Source: Sepiola atlantica
Taxonomy: Eukaryota; Mollusca; Cephalopoda; Sepiida; Sepiolidae
Length of the DNA: 64,000 nt
NCBI GenBank assembly: GCA_963556195.1
Contig: OY744547.1
Location: forward strand, 1,592,701 to 1,656,700
Direction: 5' to 3'
In this document: piece by piece, positions 53,765-62,946 of the stretch
Layout: the number at the start of each line of letters is the position of its first letter
Numbering within the stretch: position 1 is the stretch's first letter
Notes under the pieces: generated by a model
Told to the model about the DNA's origin: nothing
Databases searched by the model: none
The model's input: only the letters and a program-made list of their open reading frames with translations
Program-made: the position numbers and the translations under genes

Positions 53765-53976
53765 TTTTTTTTTTTTAGAACTATGTGTTATTTTTTTAAT
53801 TATTTTTTCTTTTTCTTTTAGAACTATCTTATGTGTCTTTGTTTTCTTTTTTTAGAACTGTTTTTTTTTTTTTTTTTTTTTTTAGAACTTTTTTTTTCTC
53901 TTTTAGAATTGTTTTTTTTTTTTTCTTTTAGAACTGTTATTCTTAGAAGTTATTTACTTTTTATTTTATTTTTTAG
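53765..53976 (+). promoter_or_regulatory. Cluster of eight T-tract/AG acceptor-like sites
   Basis: AG dinucleotides preceded by T runs occur at 53778, 53821, 53855, 53885, 53906, 53931, 53946 and 53976 (position of G). Most are followed by AACT, as is the true acceptor at 53976. The first copies the exon start AACTATGTGTTATT exactly. The array appears to be a tandem duplication of the acceptor region. Using the first site gives a stop within a few codons. Confidence 0.8.
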
Positions 53977-54109
53977 AACTATGTGTTATTGTCAGAACAT
54001 GAGGTATTTGATAGATATACGCAGGTCCAATTCAATCGCAGCCGGAGACGCAGGCATCTTGATCCCGAAGCAGCAGCGTTACGAAAGAAGAAAAAAGAAG
54101 AAAAAGAAG
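53977..54109 (+). CDS. BAZ2B: BAZ2 exon: post-MBD segment and start of basic helical region
   Basis: The acceptor is the last AG of the eight-site cluster; the donor is GTAAGT at 54110. The 133-bp exon enters in phase 0 and leaves after one base. It encodes NYVLLSEHEVFDRYTQVQFN, RSRRRRHLDPEAAALRKKKK, EEKE. In BAZ2B the equivalent is the end of the MBD (QWCLLKEEDVIPRI) and the following Arg-rich GRPPNPDRQRAREE region. The Arg and Lys/Glu runs mark the beginning of the long charged helix. Confidence 0.9.
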
Positions 54110-54354
54110 GTAAGTCGGTTTTGGGGTAGAATTCGTTGAAATTCTTAATGATCAGTTAATTAGTTTAGGAGTGAATCCTGTACATACAAATATATAAACA
54201 TATCTACACATACCAAGCTTTATATAGAGATAACAATAGTTATGCATTTTGTTTATCAAATTTTGTAGAAAATTCTTCAATACTGAAGCCTAAATCAGTT
54301 TCCTGTGTCGTTGATGTCTGTTGTTCATTTGATTCTGTGTTTTGTTATTTGTAG

Positions 54355-54447
54355 AAGCTGTACGACAAGCGGCGGAGTTGAAAATGCAAAAGAAATTGGA
54401 ACGGCAGAAAGAGAAAGAAATGGTCCAAAATGAGAGAAAAATTCGAG
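54355..54447 (+). CDS. BAZ2B: BAZ2 exon: charged helical region
   Basis: The acceptor TTTTGTTATTTGTAG ends at 54354; the donor GTAGAA starts at 54448. The 93-bp exon begins with two bases completing a Glu codon and ends with one base. It encodes AVRQAAELKMQKKLERQKEK, EMVQNERKIR. Human BAZ2B has IARQAAQIKLLRKLQKQEQA in the corresponding place, so the family identity holds. It is predicted to be a highly charged single helix or coiled coil. Confidence 0.9.
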
Positions 54448-54599
54448 GTAGAAATAAATCGATTTTAAAAATTTATTTTCAAATAATTTCTCATTCATTT
54501 TTTTATTTTTAGCCATTGAAGATTATTTTTTTCATTTAACTTTCCAAATTTATTAATATTTTCTTTTCTGAGTTTATTTATTTAAAAAGATTTTGTTTC

Positions 54600-55340
54600 T
54601 CTCCTTTTTTTTTTCAATTTTCCCTCCTTTCTCCATTATTCCATTTAAAAAATTTTTTTTTTCATTTTTCCCCATTTCCCTTTTTTTCAATTTTTTCCTT
54701 CATTTTTATTCCATTTTATTATCCCTTTTTCCCCTCATATTTTTTCTCGCCCATTCATTTTTTTAATTTTCCCTTTTTTCCCCCTTTTTTTTCCTTTTTT
54801 TATTCATTTTTTTTGTTCGTTATTTGATTTCATTTTCTGATATAAAATTTTTTTTTATTAAAATACAAATTTTCTTGCAATAATAATACATATAATTAAT
54901 GTATGCTTAAATTAAGTTGAATATAATTAAAGAATCGTAGAAAAGAAATTCATTCTTTTAATTCATAAATAAATGAAGAGTTTTGTTTTTTTAATTTCAT
55001 TTCTTCAAATTAAATTTGAAAAAAAAAATCCATAAATGTTTTTCACAAGAATGGTTGCCCTATTTTATTTTTAATTTTTAATTTTATTTTTTGTGATTTA
55101 AGAAACTTATTTAATTAATTTAAGAAAATTTGATCAAAAATTGTGTTTTGAGGATCTGTGTGTTTGAAGTTAAAAAAAAAAAATTGATTGAAAAATAAAA
55201 TTACGAAAGTGAAAAAAAAATGAACTCGTGTTTTCTGGGATTATTTGTTTTGTTTCTTTTTAAAGTTTTGTCCATTTTTTTTTTTTTTAAATGTTTTTAA
55301 AACTTAGAATTTTCCAACTTTGATTTGTTGCTGTTATTTT
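54600..55340. other. T/A-rich intron, no exon seen
   Basis: Long T and A runs with TTTTTTCCC-type words (54610-54830) dominate. No splice-bounded open segment other than the microexon at 55348 was found. Confidence 0.5.
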
Positions 55341-55347
55341 CTTCTAG

Positions 55348-55382
55348 AAAACGCGTACCAAGCAGTACGCATGGAAAACAAC
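55348..55382 (+). CDS. BAZ2B: BAZ2 35-bp microexon in the helical region (candidate)
   Basis: The acceptor TTTTCTTCTAG ends at 55347; the donor is AAC/GTAGGT. The segment begins with two bases completing Glu from the previous exon and ends in phase 0, giving ENAYQAVRMENN. QAVRMEN resembles QQIRMEK of human BAZ2B just downstream of the preceding block. At 35 bp it is short enough to arise by chance, so the call relies on phase, splice sites and this small similarity. The next exon must be beyond the window. Confidence 0.55.
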
Positions 55383-55384
55383 GT

Positions 55385-55955
55385 AGGTTCGTTCCTCTGT
55401 TTGTAAATTCGCTTCAGTCTGTTTGACAGTTTCAGAAAAAATAAACGTTAATTTTTTGCAATTATTTTGGGGAAAAGGGTTTCTATTTTGAACTCTTCTT
55501 AGAAGATTTCTGGGCACAGAAAAACATTTTATTTGCGTAGTGGCCATTCCCCGTATACATTACAAGCCAGTTACCCAACCTGTAACTACCTATTGCATTG
55601 TTCACTTACAGCGATAAACCCGTTTATATTTGTGTATTGGTCGTTCAAATTATGAAATACCTTCGGATAACATTACAAAAGTATAAAAAAATCTTAGGGT
55701 TAAGGTTAGGATTAAAAGACACAATTATTTTACGTGTGACAAGAACGAAACTTTCTTTTACTGCCTTAACTTTTTTACAATGTCTTAGAGTTGTATAATC
55801 AACATGGTTGTGATCGATCGAAGAAGTTGCATCTTCATATCTTTCGTCATTCCTGTTTATTGTTTGATTATTTAGTGGTTTGTAGAAAGAACTCTCAAAT
55901 CTGTTTTTTTTTTTTTTTTTTTTTTTTTTTTCGCTCCCGGAAAGTGTTCAGCTGA
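55385..55955. other. No gene seen
   Basis: Mixed AT-rich sequence with a TTAGGGTTAAGGTTAGGATT word at 55695 and a long T run at 55902-55931. Short open frames have no recognisable domain. Confidence 0.4.
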
Positions 55956-56607
55956 ATTACTGGAGAAGCTGACATATCTAACTTATTTAGAAGCTGACAT
56001 ATCTAACTTATTTAGAAGCTGACATATCTTTAGAAGCTGACATATCTTTAGAAGCTGACATATCTAACTTATTTAGAAGCTGACATATCTTTAGTTACAT
56101 CTTCATATCTTTCGTCATTCCTGTTTATTTGATTATCTGTTTTTTTTTTTTTTCGCTCCCGGAAAGTGTTCAGCTGAATTACTGGAGAAGCTGACGTATC
56201 TAACTTATTTAGAAGCTGACGTATCTAACTTATTTAGAAGCTGACGTATCTAACTTATTTAGAAGCTGACGTATCTAACTTATTTAGAAGCTGACGTATC
56301 TAACTTATTTAGAAGCTGACGTATCTAACTTATTTAGAAGCTGACGTATCTAACTTATTTAGAAGCTGACGTATCTAACTTATTTAGAAGCTGACGTATC
56401 TAACTTATTTAGAAGCTGACGTATCTAACTTATTTAGAAGCTGACGTATCTAACTTATTTAGAAGCTGACGTATCTAACTTATTTAGAAGCTGACGTATC
56501 TAACTTATTTAGAAGCTGACGTATCTAACTTATTTAGAAGCTGACGTATCTAACTTATTTAGAAGCTGACGTATCTAACTTATTTAGAAGCTGACGTATC
56601 TAACTTA
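55932..56607. repeat. 25-bp tandem array in two blocks, plus duplicated leader
   Basis: A leader (TCGCTCCCGGAAAGTGTTCA, GCTGAATTACTGGAGAAGCT) occurs at 55932 and again at 56152. After the first leader about six units carry GACATATCT, some shortened to TGACATATCTTTAGAAGC. After the second about 17 units carry GACGTATCT, each TGACGTATCTAACTTATTTA plus GAAGC, with no exceptions. The pattern shows duplication of leader plus array, then separate homogenisation. Confidence 0.95.
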
Positions 56608-57090
56608 TTTAGAAAGATTTTTGGAGAGCGGGTGCGAGTTTGAGTGAAGTTTACAGAAGACAAAATGTGGCCACGTTACTCACCGGGTTGCCGAGAATAT
56701 ATATTCCAAAGTTCATAATGATTCATTCTGACTGAATGGAACTGAAGCGAAAATTTCGAAATTAATAACAACCAACTCCCTTGAGCATCGACATTTATGC
56801 GGTTAGGGGTTAGGGTTACCTACAATCCCTCAATGGCTATTGTGATCTGCCTCAGGACGTACTATCGACTTCTGCACCAGAAAAAGGTCTGCGCTGGGAT
56901 TACCAGAAACTATTTCACAGCCAATTTCAATTGGACCAAAGGAAGGGAACTTGGAATAGACTAAATGTGCCAATGGCAATTTGGACATGTGCTAGGCGAC
57001 TGTATCCTCTTCCGTGTAAATTTCTACTACCCTTTCCCTACATGGCAACTGAAGCATGCTTGTTTTATTTTTTGAGGTACTTTTTTACAG

Positions 57091-57870
57091 TAGGACCCGC
57101 ACTAAAGATGCGTTGGCATCGGTGCTTTTTGGATGTTTACGTTAAACGCTGGACAGTGTCTGATGAAAAATCCGTTCACTTACCTGTGTCTAAAAAAAAC
57201 ACAAACGAGGTTGGATTTACAAGCGGGAGAAAACAAGCAAAAAATTTGTATGAAATAAATATTTTTTTTTAACAAAGATTCAAATAAGTGTTTAAATTAA
57301 AGTTTTTATGGTTTTTTTTTTTCACGTTTTCTTTTCTTATTAAACATAACAAATAAAAAAAACTGATAATAACAGTGAAACGTTAATTAAGTAAGTGTTG
57401 TTTTACAGTTTTTACAAAATTTCTTGTTTAACTTTTTTTTTACTGATTACTTTTTTTGATTTCGAGTTTAGGGCAGGGTTAGGAATTAGGGTTAGGACAG
57501 ACTCGTTTGCAGACGTCAAAGAAGAAGGGGTAGAGAAAGTGGAAGGAAGCATTTCAACCGGGTACTGTTCAGCTATCTGCGACAATATGGAAGCGAAGGG
57601 ATGTTTTTGAATGTAAAAATTCCTGTTGAAATCGTGTTTCTATCAGTTAGGGTTAGGAATTAGGGTTAGGGTTATCATTCCTTCAGGAGTTTTAACAGCC
57701 AGTGATACCATGTAAAAATTCGTATTGAAATCGTGTTTCTAAGTTCAGCGTTTCATTTAGTTTGAAAGTTTAGTTGTCATTTATTTATTCGTCTCGCTTC
57801 GGGGCTTTCCGGCGTTTAACGTAAATCGCCGGAAAGCACCGACGCCGAGGGACTTTTAGTGCGGGTCCTA
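57091..57870. mobile_element. 780-bp inverted-repeat element, ends TAGGACCCGCACTAAA
   Basis: TAGGACCCGCACTAAA, GCATCGGTGCTTT and GTTTACGTTAAACGCTGGA at 57091-57155 are mirrored by TTTACGTAAATCGCC-type text, AAAGCACCGACGCCGAGG and TTTTAGTGCGGGTCCTA ending 57870. The arms are about 65 bp with several mismatches. The interior has TTAGGGTTAGG-like words and no transposase. Confidence 0.75.
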
Positions 57871-58465
57871 ATTTAACAAAGTACACATTTATTGACTTGA
57901 ATTAGGTTTTCGAAATTTTTTGAGATGAGGATTGATAATTCGGATTCTTTGAATTACTTGTATAAGCGTAAAAAAATCAACTGCGGAAAATGTTTTCTCG
58001 TGCCTTCTCCAAGAATCCGGAGATAAAAAAAAATTTTAAAAACCTGAACCCAAAAAACTTGCTTTTTTTATTTATTTATTTTTTTTTTTTTATGCTTCAA
58101 GGTAAACTTGTTTATGAATATCTCTTTGCTTGTTCGTGTTTTGCATTTTCATGCGCTTGTTTTGTTAATCGTGTCGGAGCTTTTTGTGCTTGTCTAACTT
58201 TTATGCGTGAGTCTCGTTTTGTGACAGTTTTGTGTTTTAAATATCTATTCGACTGGAACCGTATCGGTTTGCTTATCTATTGTTAGTGCCGATATATATA
58301 TAGCGTTGATAACATTCGTTTAACAAATCGATCTTTAAATAAATATTTTATATGAACCAAAAGTATCGGACATTGTCTGATAATGTTTCTGAATTTTTTT
58401 AGACGAGGATTGATTATTTGCATAACTGTGATCATTCAGACTGCTGTTCTCATTTTAAGTGTCCG

Positions 58466-58760
58466 CAAGGACCCGTGGTGCAGTGGATATAGTACTAAGT
58501 AAAATTCAGTTCTAAGCGATAGTCATCTGAAGGTTGAAGGTTCAATCCTCGGTGCGGGCGATACGAAGAATTACGAATTACTGAAGACTTCTCCCATGGC
58601 TGACGGAACGAGAGCATGCTACCCCCGTTGATTAAATAAAGGGTTCCGTCCAGATTCCCGAGTTCGACAAGATACACCTGAAAATGGTCAGAGGTTACAG
58701 CAGCCGAAACGTTGTGAGAACAAGATGAGAACAGTAGTCCGAATAATCCAAATTATGCAA
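58466..58760 (+). mobile_element. tRNA-headed SINE
   Basis: The head has GTGGTGCAGTGG (A box, about 58476-58487) and GGTTCAATCC (B box, 58539-58548), then TGCGGGC, which can pair with the start, so an RNA polymerase III promoter is recognisable. The body includes CGGAACGAGAGCATGC and CCAGATTCCCGAGTTCGA and ends CAGCCGAAACGTTGTGAGAA, ACAAGATGAGAACAGTAGTC. The same tail was amplified into the 54-bp satellite at 28709-30420. Confidence 0.8.
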
Positions 58761-58999
58761 ATTGTCTGATAAATTTGCAGAAGCAAATATAACTATAAAA
58801 GGTTGTGCAAATTTTTTTTTGGGGGGGGGAAGAATGCATAAAACATTCAACGAATCAAGGGAGGCGCGAGAGCGCTCTATCCCTTAATAGATTTCAAAAA
58901 CGGTCTATGCTAGAAATCTCATTTCTTTGATCAATCATATCTAAAAAAAACAATAAACCAAATTGGTTAACTTTGTACAAAATTTTTTTGATAGGTTCT

Positions 59000-59225
59000 A
59001 TAAGTGTGTAGAATTTCAGCATCATTAGTCAAGGCAACCCAGAGATCCAGAAAGGTCAGGCATAATTTTGTGTTATCCGTATGTACGTACGTACGTATGT
59101 GCCACCCTGTATCTCATCAACTATTTGATGGATTCAGCTGATTTTTGGCAGAGATAGAGGTTCTAGGGTCTAGTTGATGGCATTTTAATTTCAGTTTACC
59201 ATATACCTTAGTTTTCCAGAAAATT
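59000..59225. other. Possible dispersed repeat with CGTACGTA microsatellite
   Basis: GTATGTACGTACGTACGTAT at 59081 is followed by TGCCACCCTGTATCTCATCA. The style (short tetranucleotide tract, then a GC-richer block) is that of a dispersed repeat, but no second copy is in the window. Confidence 0.3.
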
Positions 59226-59283
59226 CAAAAAAACCTTAAAAATGATCATTGTATTGAGGCATAGTCTTTACAAAAGTAGTGAC

Positions 59284-59680
59284 ATTCCATGAAAAATGCC
59301 AGTATACTGAAATCATATGCCCTTAATAGGGTTAAGATGAAAATTCATATACACTAAATGTACAAAAGCAAGGAAATTCCCAAATTTTTACACTTTTATT
59401 GTCATTAAGGGTATGCGAGCACAACAGGGCTATGTATTTTACTGGTAGGAATTTTTCTTCAGCGCACCTCACACACTTCATCCACTCATGCATAGAGATT
59501 TATACTGTAGTGATGTGATAATGAAATGGTTTGGTTGATATGTAGTCATACCCTTAATTAATGACAATAAGTGTCAAAATTTTGGAATTTCCTTGCTTTT
59601 GTACATTTAGTGTATATGAATTTTCATCTTAACCCGATTAAGGGCATATGATTTCAGTATACTGGCATTTTTCATGGAAT
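59284..59680. mobile_element. 397-bp fold-back element with about 130-bp arms
   Basis: The left arm ATTCCATGAAAAATGCCAGT, ATACTGAAATCATATGCCCT continues to ATTGTCATTAAGGGTATG (about 59418). The right arm is its reverse complement from CATACCCTTAATTAATGACA (59548) to CATTTTTCATGGAAT (59680) with few mismatches. The 130-bp loop is unique. No coding sequence; it is a hairpin-forming MITE-like element. Confidence 0.9.
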
Positions 59681-60060
59681 AGTATTATACCTTCTGATGG
59701 TCATGCCTACAATTCCTGTAAAACCTACAAGAATAGTCACCAGTCGCTCGCTTCCAACGTTTGTAATCACTGGTCTCTTTTACTTTCAATGTATCAGTGT
59801 AAAAATAATGATGGATTAGCATCTACTTCCACTGTTACGCTTTTCAATTCTTATTGTACGTGTAAGAACTAACGCAGCCTAGGAGTGCAATATTTTGGGA
59901 CGAGGCTGAAGTCAGAAATTAAGAGGCTGTGCGTGGTGTTCACTTCATAACTTTTATTAGTTATCCGTTTATACGTCTGAAATGGAACGCGATCCATGAG
60001 AATGAGTGAAGTCTCATTTGTATTTCTAGAGTAATAATAATAAAGAAAGATAACTTATAA

Positions 60061-60530
60061 TAGGGGTGGGACGTAATGGATGAAAATTTCAGATTCATGC
60101 GAGTAGTATTTTTTTGTGTTCATTTATACATAAATAACACTAAACAATCAAACATTTTGAAAATTTTGCAAAATTCAGAAGGTGCAGGCCAATAGTTTTT
60201 GGCTATTTTACATTCATTAAAACCCTTTCACAGCCTGAAAATGGTCCTAAATTAAAGTACTATATCAGATTTAACCATCTATATCCATTCATAGCTTTTA
60301 AGGATGTTTTAGGACCTGCAATGTCGCATGAAACCACTTTTTCACCGAAAAATGATGGATTTTGAGTCCCGTGGAGCCCTAACGGCTATTTTTGGCCTGC
60401 ACCTTCTGAATTTTGCAAAATTTTCAAAATGTTTGATTGTTTTGTTATTTATGTATAAATGAACACAAAAAAATACTACTCGCATGAATCTGAAATGTTC
60501 ACCCATTACGTCCCGGGACGTCCCACCCCT
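60061..60530. mobile_element. hAT-like non-autonomous element, copy 2, long inverted repeats
   Basis: TAGGGGTGGGACGTAATGGA at the left is mirrored by CATTACGTCCCGGGACGTCC, CACCCCT at the right. Complementarity continues inward for about 130 bp (CATGCGAGTAGTATTTTTTT, AAATAACACTAAACAATCAA, AATTTTGCAAAATTCAGAAG, GTGCAGGCC). The flanks are perfect 8-bp direct repeats ACTTATAA, as produced by hAT transposases. GGACGTCCC is an extra short duplication at the right end. No transposase is encoded. Confidence 0.88.
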
Positions 60531-60534
60531 ACTT

Positions 60535-62030
60535 ATAACTATTACAAAAAACTAGTGGCATTACTCTGATTCCAAATGTGTACCATTTGTTGGGATAGAC
60601 AACCAACCAACCAACCAAGTGGTGGTGGTGGCGGGCAGGTCTATAAAGAATTAACTTTATTGGTATTAAATTAATACGTGAATTATTTACCGCTTGAAAG
60701 CTTTTCAGCAAATCATTCATTTATTTATCCGCTTCCTTTTGTTACGTAATTTAACGAATGCTTCTTTTTAATATTTTTTTTTCTTGCTTTTATTTATTTT
60801 TGTTTTTAACGCAAAAACGTTTTTCATAATATTAACAAAGTGATAATATGCTCGTGGTCGTGACTACGATTTGCGAAATGGATCTTTCCTCCATTTTAAA
60901 CGGAAAATAACAAAAATGTCTGGTCTCTTTGATATTTCCACGTCATGTTTTTTTTATTTTTAATTGTTTTATCAAAACAAAAACCTCTGAGAAATGAGAT
61001 CGTCCGAATAGCAAAGATGGTGATTGGTGATTTGATATCGTTAGGATTAGAAATTTCAACATCATCCATTTTTAAAATGAATTGTTCCAAAATCAAATTG
61101 TTATTTTAGATAAATGCATTTTAATCAAATTAAATTATGTTATTCAGTCGACTAAAACACTTTTAGATAAATGCATTTCAAAAAGTAACATTCGTTTTAT
61201 GGATTTTAAGAATATTTAGCTGACAATTATTTTTCCGGTAAGAAAATAAATATTTTGAAAAAATGATTAAATTGCTACAATTTTAAAAAAGGAAACAAAA
61301 AAGAGATATATTCGTTTTATTTATTTACAAAATATTTAGCTGACAATTATTTTTGTGGAAGAAGAAAGTAATTTTTTTCTTAAATAGTATTGATCCTGTC
61401 AGACATTTATTACTTCAAAAGGAATATTATTATTATTATTATTATTAAATTATACAGATTAATGTAGAAAGCACCATGGAATTTCCACAGGATTCTACTA
61501 GTATTTTACTAATGTTATACAGCTCAACTAATGTATTGAAATAAACACTCTACCCCCCCCCCCCTTCCCCGGTTCTAAATATTTAAATAGTGTATTGTTT
61601 TGCCATAATTTTTTATAAAACAGCTCTAATCCTAACACCATCACAGGATCACAAATTAATGGCCATAAAAATGTAGTTAATTTGTCCCCTTCCTATAATC
61701 GGAGCGTCTTGTCGTCGACGTCAGGTGAGTCGAACCCTTCCTCGCGCGGATAAGATGAACCCAAAAAACAACGAAAGTACCTCGCCTTCAATGTTATCAC
61801 ACAGAGCGTCGCCAAGTCTAGTTTTGACAAAGGAACTTTTTTCTTTTTTCACCGACGCCATTTTCTTTCGGTGGTCTTACGTTTACCATTCTCTTCTCCG
61901 GAAGCTTCCCGAATTTGTCCAGTCGCCTGAAAACCTCGGGTTTGATAATCAAAGTCAAGAACTTAAAGTCCAGATAATTGGGGATGGGTGAGGGACCGCA
62001 CAGATAACGAGAGCAAGGTTACCGTTTCGG
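60535..62030. other. AT-rich, no gene or clear repeat
   Basis: A duplicated block (AATATTTAGCTGACAATTAT at about 61210 and 61329, each near TTCGTTTTAT) and an ATT tract (61426-61446) are present. The GC-richer part 61700-62000 has a 60-90 codon open frame without recognisable features. No splice-bounded exon continuing the BAZ2 frame was found. Confidence 0.4.
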
Positions 62031-62039
62031 AGAGTTTGA

Positions 62040-62345
62040 CAGTAAGTTTGCAGGTAGATGTCGAGGGAGACAACGGGGTAGTGGCTCGTGCCTATTTTAC
62101 AAGTACTTCAATGGATTGCGCTCTGATGACCTTGCTGCCCTGGTGCCCCCTAATACATTAAACGAACCCGAAAATCAGTTAAGTCCCATCCATTAACTGT
62201 AGAGGCCTCCAGATGTTGGAGAACTTTCTACTCCAATAGCTTCTTTCCTCGTGCTGCCAGCCTCTGGAACTCCCTCCCTGCTCTCTGTTTCCTCGGGAGA
62301 GAGGAAGGGACGAGAGAGAAAGCCAGTCAGCCATCCACCCGTTCC
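62040..62345 (+). mobile_element. LINE-D C-terminal fragment
   Basis: In the + frame, YFTSTSMDCALMTLLPWCPL-type text and, in another frame, CSDDLAALVPP-like words (62105-62150) are followed by PSPVPSL-type blocks matching CTCCAGATGTTGGAGA and CTGCCAGCCTCTGGAACTCC, the LWNSLP region of LINE-D. The sequence is much diverged. Confidence 0.6.
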
Positions 62346-62584
62346 CTTCCCTTTATTCTTCTCATTTTTGCCTGTCACTAAGAATTCTAGCAAGCGATGT
62401 TAAAAGTTATCCATTTTTTAAAATTAAATCATTAATTAATTACTGTTAATATCTACTAAGCTATTTCGTTTATTATTGCATATATATATAGACAAAATAG
62501 AACAATAAAATTACAAATGAATAACGCCAAACATTAATTTATTATGAACAGTTTAAAAAAATAGTTATGCAAATTAGGCATTCA

Positions 62585-62850
62585 AGATCAAAGTGTAGTA
62601 TCTGTTCTGATGGATACTTTGTACTGTGCAGTTCTAGGAGGTCCACCCTTCCAGGCTTTGCCTTCTCACCCTTTGAGAAGGGGTTAGTTTATTGTTAATT
62701 GCCTGAGGCGCCCCTACCGGGGAATGCCGACAGGGCTGCCCAGGCAATTTTTAATGGCCAGAGTGCTTACCTTCTCGAGCGCTGACTTTTCAAATCCCAC
62801 TTTCCGACCTTGTGTCACATCTTACCACTGTGGGAGGAAGATAAATAAAT
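62585..62850 (+). mobile_element. U2-headed repeat, copy 7 (long form, internal deletion)
   Basis: AGATCAAAGTGTAGTATCTG, TTCTGATGGATAC gives the U2-like head without its first bases, then a jump to TGTGCAGTTCTAGGAGGTCC, so the segment with CTTGGCCTTCGGG is missing. It keeps the internal piece with CTCGAGCGCTGACTTTTCAA seen in copy 3. The end is degraded (TGGGAGGAAGATAAATAAAT). Confidence 0.75.
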
Positions 62851-62859
62851 AGGCATTCA

Positions 62860-62906
62860 AATATATGCCTTTGGATCATTCGTCTCTACTATATATACAG
62901 TATTTC

Positions 62907-62946
<40 letters not shown>

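Larger units (their letters stand above)
8079..55382 (+). other. BAZ2B: BAZ2-family gene span (partial gene, eleven internal exons)
   Basis: This entry describes the gene as a whole. BAZ2 proteins are large nuclear subunits of ISWI-type chromatin remodellers; the family order is N-terminal Ser-rich/acidic region, MBD/TAM domain, AT hooks and helical region, DDT, WHIM, PHD finger, bromodomain. Eleven + strand exons have AG and GT boundaries, and their phases fit at every join, giving about 610 open codons. Introns, left to right, are 9184, 24602, 2421, 2455, 2295, 1907, 1165, 301, 245 and 900 bp. No initiator exon, promoter, stop codon or polyadenylation site is visible: the first exon starts with two bases of a split codon after a good acceptor, and the last ends in a donor. 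The family call rests on the MBD exons; the upstream exons are joined to them by phase and composition. Invertebrates usually have one BAZ2 gene, so the 2A/2B distinction should not be pressed. Confidence 0.85.

Noticed and set aside
53779..53830. Alternative upstream start of the BAZ2 exon using the first decoy acceptor
   Set aside because: Although the first 14 bases copy the true exon, the frame stops within a few codons.
58476..58560. A functional tRNA gene
   Set aside because: A and B boxes are present, but a complete cloverleaf could not be drawn and the sequence continues into a SINE body repeated elsewhere.
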